This document shows, piece by piece, positions 1 through 5,042 of a DNA stretch of 5,164 nucleotides. The first letter of the stretch is position 1; each line of letters begins with the position of its first letter. Location of the stretch: assembly GCA_022866015.1 (NCBI GenBank), contig JALHTX010000390.1, forward strand, positions 1-5,164, read 5' to 3'. The DNA is from Thermoplasmatota archaeon. GTDB lineage: Archaea > Thermoplasmatota > E2 > DHVEG-1. The notes under the pieces are model-generated. The model was given only the letters and a program-made list of their open reading frames with translations. It was not told the DNA's origin and did not search any database. A program made the position numbers and the translations under genes.

Positions 1-1
1 T

Positions 2-205
2 AGGTCTGCATGGATTTTTCGGTTTTATGTAAAAGAAGGCAGGTCAGCTAAACAAATACCATTTTTCTTATTTGTTTTAGGAAAAAATAAAAAAGTGAAG
101 ATTAATCGAACAAATTTTAGTTATAATCAAAATCGCCTGAAGAATAATCGCTGTCTGAGGAGTCTTCTCTGTTTCTTTTATATGTTTTATAATCTTTTTG
201 TCTAG
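2..205 (+). CDS. Possible 3' end of a gene entering from the left edge (uncertain)
   Basis: Plus-strand frame 2 is open from the window edge to a TAG at 203-205, 67 codons with no start needed inside the window. The first ~40 codons do not overlap any other gene, and bases 1-60 look less AT-rich than the spacers elsewhere, which suggests coding. The peptide starts near AWIFRFYVKEGRSAKQ and continues with FFLFVLGKNKKVKINR. I do not recognise it. The last ~29 codons are antisense to the small gene at 117-269, so part of the openness is a shadow of that gene. It could equally be chance, so confidence is low. Confidence 0.2.
   Translation, partial: RSAWIFRFYVKEGRSAKQIPFFLFVLGKNKKVKINRTNFSYNQNRLKNNRCLRSLLCFFYMFYNLFV
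50..77. repeat. 8-bp inverted repeat, AAACAAAT/ATTTGTTT
   Basis: The arms at 50-57 and 70-77 are perfect reverse complements around a 12-base loop. On the minus strand the repeat lies about 40 bases past the stop of the gene ending at 117, beyond a T-rich stretch (about 82-98) that could act as an archaeal-type terminator. The stem is almost all A/T, so it is weak and may be meaningless. Confidence 0.25.
82..98 (-). terminator. T-rich run downstream of the 50-residue protein gene
   Basis: Read on the minus strand, about 20 bases after the stop at 117 comes a run of T broken by single other bases (CTTTTTTATTTTTTCC). Archaeal transcription commonly ends at such T-tracts without a stem. In DNA this AT-rich the call is only suggestive. 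Confidence 0.35.
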
Positions 206-269
206 ATACAACTACAGTTTTTTTTCTGTGACCAACCATTTTTTGGAGTTTTTTTGTCATATCATTCAT
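117..269 (-). CDS. Small 50-residue protein with basic N-terminus and acidic Ser/Asp/Tyr tail, unknown function
   Basis: The frame runs from ATG at 269-267 to TAA at 119-117 and encodes 50 residues. The start is well supported: GGAGGG lies at 283-278 on the minus strand, 8 bases upstream. Residues 1-34 are rich in Lys/Arg (HRKK at 14-17, YKTYKRNR at 27-34). Residues 35-50 are acidic and low-complexity (EDSSDSDYSSGDFDYN). There is no hydrophobic segment, signal peptide or Cys/His metal motif, so it should be soluble and probably partly disordered. The charge split would suit contact with nucleic acid or another protein, but that is inference. I recognise no family. It has its own promoter-like region with TATA/BRE-like boxes and a palindrome. 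It follows the two small acidic genes in the same direction after a 164-base gap. Confidence 0.62.
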   Translation of the reverse strand: MNDMTKKLQKMVGHRKKTVVVSRQKDYKTYKRNREDSSDSDYSSGDFDYN

Positions 270-277
270 TTTTTATG

Positions 278-283
278 CCCTCC
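278..283 (-). promoter_or_regulatory. Strong Shine-Dalgarno site (GGAGGG) for the gene at 117-269
   Basis: GGAGGG on the minus strand ends 8 bases before the ATG at 269. It is among the best ribosome binding sites in the window and is the main evidence that this very short frame is translated. Confidence 0.7.
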
Positions 284-304
284 AATATTTTTGTTAGATA
301 TTAT

Positions 305-336
305 CATGTCATAAATTGACAATATATACCATGTCA
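305..336. repeat. Operator-like TGTCA-N5-TGACA palindrome plus a second CATGTCA copy
   Basis: TGTCA (307-311) and TGACA (317-321) form a perfect 5-bp inverted repeat with a 5-base spacer. CATGTCA occurs at 305-311 and again at 330-336, a 25-bp period. The element lies between the TATA-like box (345-352) and the start codon at 269. If transcription starts about 26 bases past that box, the palindrome covers the first transcribed bases, where an archaeal repressor could block RNA polymerase. The regulator is unknown, and half-sites this short can arise by chance. Confidence 0.35.
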
Positions 337-344
337 CGGCTCTT

Positions 345-360
345 ATTTATATTACTTTCG
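345..360 (-). promoter_or_regulatory. Archaeal-type BRE/TATA-like promoter of the 50-residue protein gene
   Basis: The minus strand reads CGAAAG (360-355) followed by TAATATAAAT (354-345), which resembles a BRE purine/A element next to a TATA box. It is about 77 bases before the ATG at 269, giving a leader of roughly 50 bases that would carry the GGAGGG site. A second TATA-like stretch at about 322-329 is a competing choice. AT-richness makes both uncertain. Confidence 0.4.
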
Positions 361-404
361 CTAAAAAATGTAAAAAAGACAAAATACAAAAATAAGTGTT
401 GTTC

Positions 405-430
405 TAAAAAATTAGATATAAAATTTTTTA
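405..430 (-). terminator. A/T hairpin directly after the second small acidic gene
   Basis: TAAAAAATT (405-413) and AATTTTTTA (422-430) are perfect 9-bp inverted arms around an 8-base loop. On the minus strand the stem starts only 3 bases past the stop at 434 and its second arm ends in six T, so it may end the transcript of the 833-434 gene pair. More T-runs follow at about 363-400. With only A-T pairs, the stem may matter less than the T-tracts. Confidence 0.4.
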
Positions 431-433
431 CTT

Positions 434-640
434 TTATCCTTCTGATTTTTTAAGTTCTTCATCCATCATTTTATCAAGCTGTTTATCAACACCTTGTTCT
501 CTTGCAATTTTTTGTATTTCTACTATAATGTTCTCCCAAATAACTTGCTGTGAACAAGCATAATCCCACATATCTAGCCTTTTTGCACCGTCTACATTTT
601 TGAATTCTTCAATAAGATTTTTTTTATCATCGTCATTCAT
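434..640 (-). CDS. Small acidic protein, second of a tandem paralogous pair, unknown function
   Basis: 68 residues, ATG at 640 to TAA at 434. It is clearly a paralogue of its upstream neighbour (833-645). Both open MN(E/D)(E/D)D, have a Phe-Lys pair near 14, a DMWxYA block (residues 23-28 here), then QxxIW, an I-x-x-E spacing and IARxQ near residue 49. It has no signal peptide, membrane segment or metal motif and should be cytosolic and helical. It diverges at the C-terminus with a highly charged tail (QLDKMMDEELKKSEG). The gap to the upstream gene is 4 bases, and its Shine-Dalgarno site is made by the Glu codons at that gene's end, so the pair is surely one transcript and may be translationally coupled. 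I do not recognise the family. An acidic helical adaptor or partner-binding protein is a guess. Confidence 0.72.
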   Translation of the reverse strand: MNDDDKKNLIEEFKNVDGAKRLDMWDYACSQQVIWENIIVEIQKIAREQGVDKQLDKMMDEELKKSEG

Positions 641-644
641 CTTT

Positions 645-833
645 TTATTCCTCCTCAGCAGATATTTTTACACCAGATTTCATAAGTTGAATCCTTGCAA
701 TCATTGACATCTCATCCATTATTTCATCCCAGATTGCTTCTTGGTCTAATGCATAAAACCACATATCCATTTTTTGCTCTATCTTTGCTTTTTTGAAATC
801 ATCAAGAAATACTTTTATATCTTCTTCATTCAT
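645..833 (-). CDS. Small acidic protein, first of a tandem paralogous pair, unknown function
   Basis: 62 residues, ATG at 833 to TAA at 645. The protein is rich in Asp/Glu and Met, with three Trp, and is predicted helical. The core motif DMWFYALDQEAIWDEI (residues 23-38) matches the DMWDYACSQQVIWENI block of the downstream gene, and spacing is conserved throughout, so the two arose by tandem duplication and have since diverged widely. No SD as strong as those of its neighbours is visible before the ATG (only GTGTGGAT). A TATA-like TTTAAAAAC lies about 55 bases upstream. The C-terminal Glu-Glu-Glu codons double as the ribosome site of the next gene. Function unknown. Confidence 0.7.
   Translation of the reverse strand: MNEEDIKVFLDDFKKAKIEQKMDMWFYALDQEAIWDEIMDEMSMIARIQLMKSGVKISAEEE
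650..656 (-). promoter_or_regulatory. Shine-Dalgarno site embedded in the end of the upstream gene
   Basis: GAGGAGG at 656-650 on the minus strand is formed by the last Glu codons (GAG GAG GAA) of the 833-645 gene. It lies 9 bases before the ATG at 640, which fixes that start and implies co-translation of the two paralogues. Confidence 0.65.
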
Positions 834-883
834 TGTTTATCCACACTCAGGTCTATGTTCTTTACAAAATATATCATGTACTA

Positions 884-893
884 GTTTTTAAAC
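884..893 (-). promoter_or_regulatory. TATA-like box upstream of the paralogous small-gene pair
   Basis: GTTTAAAAAC on the minus strand, itself palindromic, sits about 50-60 bases before the ATG at 833. It could be the promoter of the two-gene unit, but AT-rich sequence yields many such boxes. Confidence 0.25.
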
Positions 894-897
894 TCTG

Positions 898-927
898 AGG
901 AAAAAATATAAAATAAAAAAAGGAGAT
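898..927 (-). terminator. T-rich tract downstream of the membrane-protein pseudogene
   Basis: About 20 bases past the stop at 947 the minus strand turns into a series of T-runs (CTCCTTTTTTATTTTATATT, then six more T). This fits an archaeal T-tract terminator separating the broken membrane-protein gene from the small acidic pair. Confidence 0.4.
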
Positions 928-946
928 TAATTTTTTTTTATTAAAA

Positions 947-1288
947 TTAGCTTAGTGCTCCTATTATTACTACTATTAGTACTATAATTCCTATAATTCC
1001 TTGGAATCCACCTAGCCATTTAGCAAATTTTTCTAAAGATTTTCCTATTCCTGGTATAGCTGATAATATGCCTACTATCATGATTAAACCTGCAAATATT
1101 GCAATGATACCATATATACTATTCCAATAGCCAGCAAATATGACATAAGCTATCAATATTATACCGATTATTGTGTCAAAACCGCCTAACCATTTTGCAA
1201 ATTTTTATAGAGCTGGAACTGCATCTAAAAATCCTACACAGAGTATAAGCCCAGCTATTATATTTAAAATATCTATAATATCCAGCAT
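947..1288 (-). pseudogene. Two-repeat small membrane protein interrupted by one in-frame TAA
   Basis: From ATG at 1288, with a near-ideal ribosome site, one reading frame continues to TAA at 947 and would encode 113 residues, except that codon 28 (1207-1205) is TAA. Homology continues in the same frame past it. The protein is an internal duplication: residues 26-46 read AL-stop-KFAKWLGGFDTIIGII and residues 84-106 read SLEKFAKWLGGFQGIIGII, offset by 58, so the stop stands where the second copy has Glu86. A single G-to-T change (GAA to TAA) explains it. Each repeat is a hydrophobic helix, a Pro-containing turn, the basic KFAKWLGGF stretch, and a second hydrophobic helix, suggesting about four membrane segments. 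Restarting at the TTG codon at 1156 would give only the last 69 residues, with no ribosome site. I recognise no named family. The gene may be freshly broken, read through, or affected by a sequence error. Confidence 0.7.
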
Positions 1289-1295
1289 ATTTTTT

Positions 1296-1302
1296 CCTCC
1301 TT
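1296..1302 (-). promoter_or_regulatory. Strong Shine-Dalgarno site (AAGGAGG) fixing the true start at 1288
   Basis: AAGGAGG at 1302-1296 on the minus strand lies 7 bases before ATG 1288. Its quality shows that translation begins upstream of the nonsense codon rather than at an internal codon. Confidence 0.7.
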
Positions 1303-1353
1303 CACCTTCAATATTTTATAAGATTTATCATTTAAAACTATTTAATAATTTCG

Positions 1354-1365
1354 ATTTATATAAAA
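1354..1365 (-). promoter_or_regulatory. TATA-like box for the membrane-protein gene
   Basis: The minus strand reads TTTTATATAAAT about 66-77 bases before ATG 1288, a good match to an archaeal TATA box. Its distance is similar to that of the box before the 50-residue gene. No T-tract terminator is obvious between the epimerase stop (1397) and this box, so read-through from the operon is also possible. Confidence 0.4.
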
Positions 1366-1396
1366 TTTAATTTGTTTTTTTTGTTTCAAAGTGATT

Positions 1397-2032
1397 TTAT
1401 TCTCCTATAATGGTATCCAAATTGTCTATTGCTTTTTTGATATTATCTGATTTAACAATATATGAACCAGATACAAATAAATTTGCACCTGCTTCATTTA
1501 CAAGACCTATTGTTTTATCAGTTATACCACCATCAACTTCTATATCTAAATTTGGACATTTTTTTCTAAGTTTTTTAATCTTATCTATCATTTCAGGTAA
1601 AAAGGGACTACCATAAAAACCAGGGTTAACAGTCATAATAAGGACTTGATTGATGTCATCCAGGAAATTTTGAATTGAGTCAATTGGTGTCTCTGGATTT
1701 AAAACAAAACCTATTCGTTTACCTTTTTTTTTCACAATATCAATAACTTTTTTAGGATTTTTGCATGATTCAAAATGAATAAGAATCGTATCAACTTTCT
1801 TATAATATTTTTCTACCCATTTCAAGGGGTCTTGAATCATAAGATGTGCTTCAAATACGCAATCTGAAGATGGTATCTTAAAATCAAAATTAATAGAGCT
1901 ATTTGGAACAAATTTTCCATCCATAAAATCTAGTTGAATAATATCAACAAAATCTTTGACTTTGTTTATTTTTTCTTCGAATTCTTTTTGAGATTTAGCA
2001 ATAATCGCAGGTATTATCTTTTTATTTTTCAT
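1397..2032 (-). CDS. rpe: Ribulose-phosphate 3-epimerase family protein with altered active site
   Basis: 211 residues, near the family's usual ~220. The family is a TIM barrel that interconverts ribulose 5-phosphate and xylulose 5-phosphate with a bound divalent metal. Visible landmarks are PAII (8-11), LDFMDGKFVPN (34-44), EAHLMIQDP (61-69), HFES (86-89), MTVNPGFYG (133-141), the second catalytic Asp in EVDGG (D167) and the phosphate-binding GSYI end (189-192). D35, H63 and D167, three of the four usual metal ligands, are present, but the first ligand, His in the common HxDxMDG motif, is Gln33. The usual Ser of PSIL is Ala9. Either this is a divergent subfamily with changed metal use or the substrate differs. 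The ATG overlaps the stop of the LOG gene by four bases (ATGA), so the two are coupled; no strong ribosome site is seen. It is the last gene of the operon. Confidence 0.85.
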   Translation of the reverse strand: MKNKKIIPAIIAKSQKEFEEKINKVKDFVDIIQLDFMDGKFVPNSSINFDFKIPSSDCVFEAHLMIQDPLKWVEKYYKKVDTILIHFESCKNPKKVIDIVKKKGKRIGFVLNPETPIDSIQNFLDDINQVLIMTVNPGFYGSPFLPEMIDKIKKLRKKCPNLDIEVDGGITDKTIGLVNEAGANLFVSGSYIVKSDNIKKAIDNLDTIIGE

Positions 2033-2703
2033 AATTTTTTGCCATCTAATAGACTATCCATTTCAACCTTGTATTTTTTGAAATTTATACAAATATCAGC
2101 TCCTTTTTTATATTCTTCATAAAATTTTTTAATTATTTTAAAAGCTTCGAAACTATCTTTTGCAATAAAAATTCCTATAAGATCTTTTTTTTCAATAAAA
2201 CCTTTCTTGAGTGGATATTTTTCAATCCATTTTAAAAATTCACTCCACATATCCCCAAGTAAAATGATAGGTATATTACATATATGTTTAACTTGTATAA
2301 GTTGCCAAGTATACGTAAATTCTAGTAGAGTTCCTACACCGCCTGGTGCAACAACAATAGCGTTTGATAAAACCATAAAAGTATCAAGACGTTTAGAAAA
2401 GCGATTAAAATCTTTTTTAATATCTAGATTACGATTTGGTTTTTGTGTAGCAGGTATATCAATGTTTAAACCTATTGAATGAGATTTATTGCTTTTTCGT
2501 CCTTCTTGATGGCCTTTACATGCTGCTTGCATAATTCCTGGGCCGCCACCTGTGACAATATCAATGTTTTGAGCGCCAAGCATATGGGCAAGTTTATAGA
2601 CTTCGTCATAAGCAGGTTCATTTACTTTTATTCTTGCAGAACCAAATATTGCGACCCTAAAATATTTTTGATAAATTTCATCTGCGACAGCGTTTTTACT
2701 CAT
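2029..2703 (-). CDS. LOG-family nucleotide hydrolase (lysine decarboxylase-like fold)
   Basis: 224 residues of the LOG / 'possible lysine decarboxylase' family (COG1611-like), Rossmann-type enzymes. Characterised members split nucleoside 5'-monophosphates, such as AMP, into base and ribose 5-phosphate; they are not real lysine decarboxylases. Signatures are FGSAR (20-24) at the first strand, GGGPGIM (52-58), a basic RFSKRLDTFM helix (101-110), and PGGVGTLLE (120-128) with the family's catalytic Glu128. There is no signal peptide, so it is cytosolic. The start follows the glucokinase stop by 2 bases. AGAGG about 9 bases upstream, inside the glucokinase 3' end, serves as ribosome site. Its stop overlaps the epimerase start. 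The ribose 5-phosphate it could release is one isomerase step from the epimerase's substrate. Exact substrate specificity cannot be read from sequence. Confidence 0.85.
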   Translation of the reverse strand: MSKNAVADEIYQKYFRVAIFGSARIKVNEPAYDEVYKLAHMLGAQNIDIVTGGGPGIMQAACKGHQEGRKSNKSHSIGLNIDIPATQKPNRNLDIKKDFNRFSKRLDTFMVLSNAIVVAPGGVGTLLEFTYTWQLIQVKHICNIPIILLGDMWSEFLKWIEKYPLKKGFIEKKDLIGIFIAKDSFEAFKIIKKFYEEYKKGADICINFKKYKVEMDSLLDGKKL

Positions 2704-2705
2704 AT

Positions 2706-3803
2706 TTACATGCCTCTAAATTTATTCATTGCCGCAAAACAAGCACCTTTCAAGCCAATATTTTCATCAAGGATGATAAAAATTGGAATTTTTTTTAAAA
2801 AATTTGAATACTGGTAAACATTTTCAAATTCATCTAAAAATTCTTTTGAATTAAAAATCTCTTTGTTTTTAGCAGCAATACCACCTGCTATAAACAATCC
2901 ACTCATAGCTAGAGAATCTAAGACAAAGTTTTTAGCACATCTTGCGTAAAAAATAGTAAAAATATAAAAAACTTTTTTGCAGGTTTCATCTAAGTTTTTA
3001 TATTGGGCAATAAGAGGAGTTTTATCTTTGGATATATCGATTTCTTTGGTATATTTTGTTATATTGTTTGGATTTTTTTCTCTTAAAAATTGATATATTA
3101 ATTCTATTCCATGTCCGGATAATAGTTCATCATATGTTAAAGGTTCGATGATGCTTCTTTTATTTTTTATATAATTTGCAAGATCTCTTTCAAAATTACT
3201 GTATATTGGAAAATCACTATGTCCCCCTTCGCTTGAAATAGGATTATAAAAATTATTTTCTTCGTCAAAAACAAGAATACTTTTACCAAGTCCGGTTCCT
3301 GCACCAATTACAGCTCTTGTTTTTTTAGACGCAATATTATTTAAATTATTTCTAACGGTGTATACTTCTTTTTCATTTTGAAGATTTAAAAGATTTATAC
3401 CATATCCAACTGCTTCAAAATCATTTATTAATAATACTGATTTTAAACCTGTTTTTTTAATTAATTCATCGATATTTATCTTAATTTTTTGATTTGTAAG
3501 ACTAACATTTTTTTTATCTTCTGATACAATGCCTGCAGCACTTATGCAACCAGTTAAAAGATCTATATCAAATTTTGCTTTAGCAATATTCATACATTCT
3601 AATAAATCATATGAAAAAGAAGTTATCTCAGAGCTTTTAAAAAACAATGAAAAAATTAGTTCAACATTATTTTTTTTAACACCTGCAACTGTAATTTTTG
3701 TATTTGTTCCACCTAAATCTGTACCAAATACAAATGAGGAATATATTTTTTTATCAAAATTTTTTATATGCTCTTTAACTGTGAAGTTCATTTTTTGTAT
3801 CAC
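2706..3803 (-). CDS. glk: Glucokinase, bacterial Glk type (hexokinase/actin-like ATPase fold)
   Basis: ATP-dependent sugar kinase that probably turns glucose into glucose 6-phosphate in the cytosol. It resembles the Glk family rather than ROK, as no ROK Cys-rich zinc motif is visible. Landmarks are phosphate-1 loop GTDLGGTNTK (27-36), TNQ (103-105), catalytic Asp128 in INDFEAVGYG, phosphate-2 loop IGAGTGLGKS (166-175), the sugar-binding SEGGH (191-195), and adenosine loop IAGGIAAK (305-312). The usual Glu before LLSG appears as Asp225 (DELLSG), a mild substitution. At 365 residues it is longer than the usual ~320. The start is uncertain: 3803 is GTG, and an ATG four codons later (3791) is equally good; neither has a clear ribosome site. 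It leads the operon with the LOG and epimerase genes. Assignment to glucose rather than another hexose is from family only. Confidence 0.85.
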   Translation of the reverse strand: MIQKMNFTVKEHIKNFDKKIYSSFVFGTDLGGTNTKITVAGVKKNNVELIFSLFFKSSEITSFSYDLLECMNIAKAKFDIDLLTGCISAAGIVSEDKKNVSLTNQKIKINIDELIKKTGLKSVLLINDFEAVGYGINLLNLQNEKEVYTVRNNLNNIASKKTRAVIGAGTGLGKSILVFDEENNFYNPISSEGGHSDFPIYSNFERDLANYIKNKRSIIEPLTYDELLSGHGIELIYQFLREKNPNNITKYTKEIDISKDKTPLIAQYKNLDETCKKVFYIFTIFYARCAKNFVLDSLAMSGLFIAGGIAAKNKEIFNSKEFLDEFENVYQYSNFLKKIPIFIILDENIGLKGACFAAMNKFRGM

Positions 3804-3860
3804 TTATTTTTTATGTTTAAAATTTCTAAACATAATATCAGACCATGTTTTTTTATGTTT

Positions 3861-3870
3861 TTATAAATAA
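3861..3870 (-). promoter_or_regulatory. TATA-like box for the glk operon
   Basis: TTATTTATAA on the minus strand lies about 60 bases before the GTG at 3803 and 70 before the ATG at 3791. It is in the only spacer between the peptidase and glucokinase genes and may start the glk-LOG-rpe transcript. A second A/T-rich element, TTTTAAACAT, lies closer to the start, at about 3816-3825. Confidence 0.3.
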
Positions 3871-3897
3871 ACATTTAAAATTTGATAAAGTGTTCAA

Positions 3898-3917
3898 AAA
3901 AAAGAAAAAATATAGTA
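3898..3917 (-). terminator. T-tract after the M28 peptidase gene
   Basis: About ten bases after the TAA at 3929-3927 the minus strand reads ACTATATTTTTTCTTTTTTT. No stem precedes it. This is a good archaeal-type terminator candidate and separates the peptidase transcript from the glk operon. Confidence 0.45.
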
Positions 3918-3926
3918 AAGGTAAGT

Positions 3927-4988
3927 TTAAAGATTTGTTTTAAGATAAGATATTTTTTCCTCAAATTTCATAAGTAACAATAATAGTTTTTGCATAATAG
4001 TTTTTGTTTGTTCATATTTAGGCATTGAAACAGATAGTGGATCAGACCATTTACTTTCATATCCATTAGCATCTTTTGCTTTGACTTTTATAATATAATT
4101 TCCTCTTTTTTCCCAAATATTTGATATTTCACATTCAATGCCAGATTCATAGGGTCCTATCCAACCTGAATCTATGTTATCTCCCCAGTCCCAGAGATAA
4201 TATATTTCATCGTTTTGCAGATCGGTTGTAAGTGCACTATAATTGTATTCCTTACCAAATTTACCATTTGATAGGCCTTTTGTAATAATTGGTTTAATTG
4301 GTGCTTGTAAATCAGTGATTTCTGCAAGCTCTGCAAGTGTAGCAATTATAAGTTTTGAGTTTTTTACGGTGTATGAAATATTCATATTTTCAATGGTATC
4401 TTCTGGTGAATGGTAGTATCTATTGAAGTTACTCTCAGAATAAAAAATAGCACTGTATCCTGCTTCCCAGAAATTATAGTGATCACTACCCCAAGTCCAA
4501 CCACTAGGAACAATTTCTAAATTAATAAAATTATAATATTTTTCTGAAACATTAATTGTATAATTAGTAAGCCATTCAAAAGGATTGTTGGTATCTTGGT
4601 ATAAGTTTAGATACTTGGTGTCTTCTTCAGTTTCAGAATACCCAATCATATCAACATTTAGAACACCAGATATGTTAGTGTTATTGTTTAATGCATCTTG
4701 TACATATGAGTAACTACCCAATAATCCTTGTTCTTCGCCTGAAAAAGCAACAAATTTTACAGTATTTTTACAGATATAATTACTGCTTATTAATTTTGCA
4801 GCAGCCATAACAACTGCAACACCTGATCCATCATCATCAGCACCTGGACTATCTTTTACTGAGTCGTAATGTGCACAAATAATATAGTCTTCGTTATTAG
4901 GGTTGTCATAACCATTAATTGTCGCCTCAATATTTTTGCCATACTTATTATTGATTTCCCAGTAATGATACCGTGTGTCAAGACCCAT
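3927..4988 (-). CDS. M28-family zinc aminopeptidase with C-terminal PKD-like domain, 5'-truncated
   Basis: 353 residues from the first ATG. Residues 1-224 are an M28 metallopeptidase with every catalytic residue: His40 and Asp42 (AHYDS), bridging Asp52 (GADDDGSG), catalytic Glu85 and ligand Glu86 (SGEEQG), Asp113 (NVDMIGY) and His193 (YHSPEDT). Residues ~229-322 are a PKD/immunoglobulin-like domain (WDWGD 266-270, KVKAKD 301-306). Such proteins are normally secreted and digest peptides outside the cell. Here no signal peptide is present: the frame opens in what should be the middle of the N-terminal helix region. In the bases before the ATG the same frame still encodes a typical M28 segment (see 4989-5042). 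The gene has therefore lost its front, probably to the insertion element starting nearby, and is likely non-functional. The tail after residue 324 (KLLLLLMKFEEKISYL) is an unrecognised amphipathic helix. Confidence 0.85.
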   Translation of the reverse strand: MGLDTRYHYWEINNKYGKNIEATINGYDNPNNEDYIICAHYDSVKDSPGADDDGSGVAVVMAAAKLISSNYICKNTVKFVAFSGEEQGLLGSYSYVQDALNNNTNISGVLNVDMIGYSETEEDTKYLNLYQDTNNPFEWLTNYTINVSEKYYNFINLEIVPSGWTWGSDHYNFWEAGYSAIFYSESNFNRYYHSPEDTIENMNISYTVKNSKLIIATLAELAEITDLQAPIKPIITKGLSNGKFGKEYNYSALTTDLQNDEIYYLWDWGDNIDSGWIGPYESGIECEISNIWEKRGNYIIKVKAKDANGYESKWSDPLSVSMPKYEQTKTIMQKLLLLLMKFEEKISYLKTNL

Positions 4989-5042
4989 ATCTACAAACTC
5001 GTTGTATATATATTCTCCTGATTTATAGTAAAGGACTTTAGT
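4989..5042 (-). pseudogene. Remnant of the M28 peptidase N-terminal region upstream of the only ATG
   Basis: Continuing the peptidase frame upstream of 4988 gives TKVLYYKSGEYIYNEFVD. This matches the helix that precedes MGLD in M28 aminopeptidases (commonly T-G-T/S, then a helix ending in a YI-x-x-x-F type pattern). Beyond about 5042 the translation (SIISIWPI) no longer looks like the family. The frame meets a TGA at 5117-5115 with no ATG, GTG or TTG start between that stop and 4988. This supports truncation rather than a natural start at 4988. Confidence 0.55.

Noticed and set aside
1..120. tRNA or other structured RNA at the left edge
   Set aside because: I could find no acceptor-stem pairing, anticodon arm or T-loop consensus on either strand, only one short A/T inverted repeat.
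270..433. CRISPR-like repeat from the two CATGTCA copies
   Set aside because: There are only two copies of 7 bases, far too short for a CRISPR repeat; an operator is the better reading.
947..1156. Stand-alone 69-residue membrane protein starting at a TTG codon
   Set aside because: There is no ribosome site before the TTG, while the same frame continues upstream through one TAA to an ATG with a near-ideal AAGGAGG. The shorter frame is the distal part of the broken two-repeat gene.
1205..1207. Pyrrolysine or selenocysteine recoding at the in-frame stop
   Set aside because: The codon is TAA, not TAG or TGA, and the equivalent residue in the other repeat is an ordinary Glu.
1173..1370. Plus-strand frame of 65 codons
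   Set aside because: It is antisense to the membrane-protein gene and its leader, has no ribosome site and mirrors the minus-strand coding.
1410..2122. Plus-strand frames at 1410-1616 and 1934-2122
   Set aside because: Both lie antisense to the epimerase and LOG genes, whose family motifs are unmistakable.
2029..2703. Lysine decarboxylase as the function of the middle operon gene
   Set aside because: The GGGPGIM and PGGVGTLLE motifs mark the LOG phosphoribohydrolase-type family; the decarboxylase name is a historical misannotation, and no PLP-binding motif is present.
2207..2817. Plus-strand frames at 2207-2482 and 2479-2817
   Set aside because: These are shadows of the LOG gene and the glucokinase 3' end; no motifs or ribosome sites were found.
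3529..3870. Plus-strand frame of 113 codons with hydrophobic stretches
   Set aside because: It is antisense to the glucokinase 5' half. The hydrophobicity comes from T-rich complement of Lys/Asn codons.
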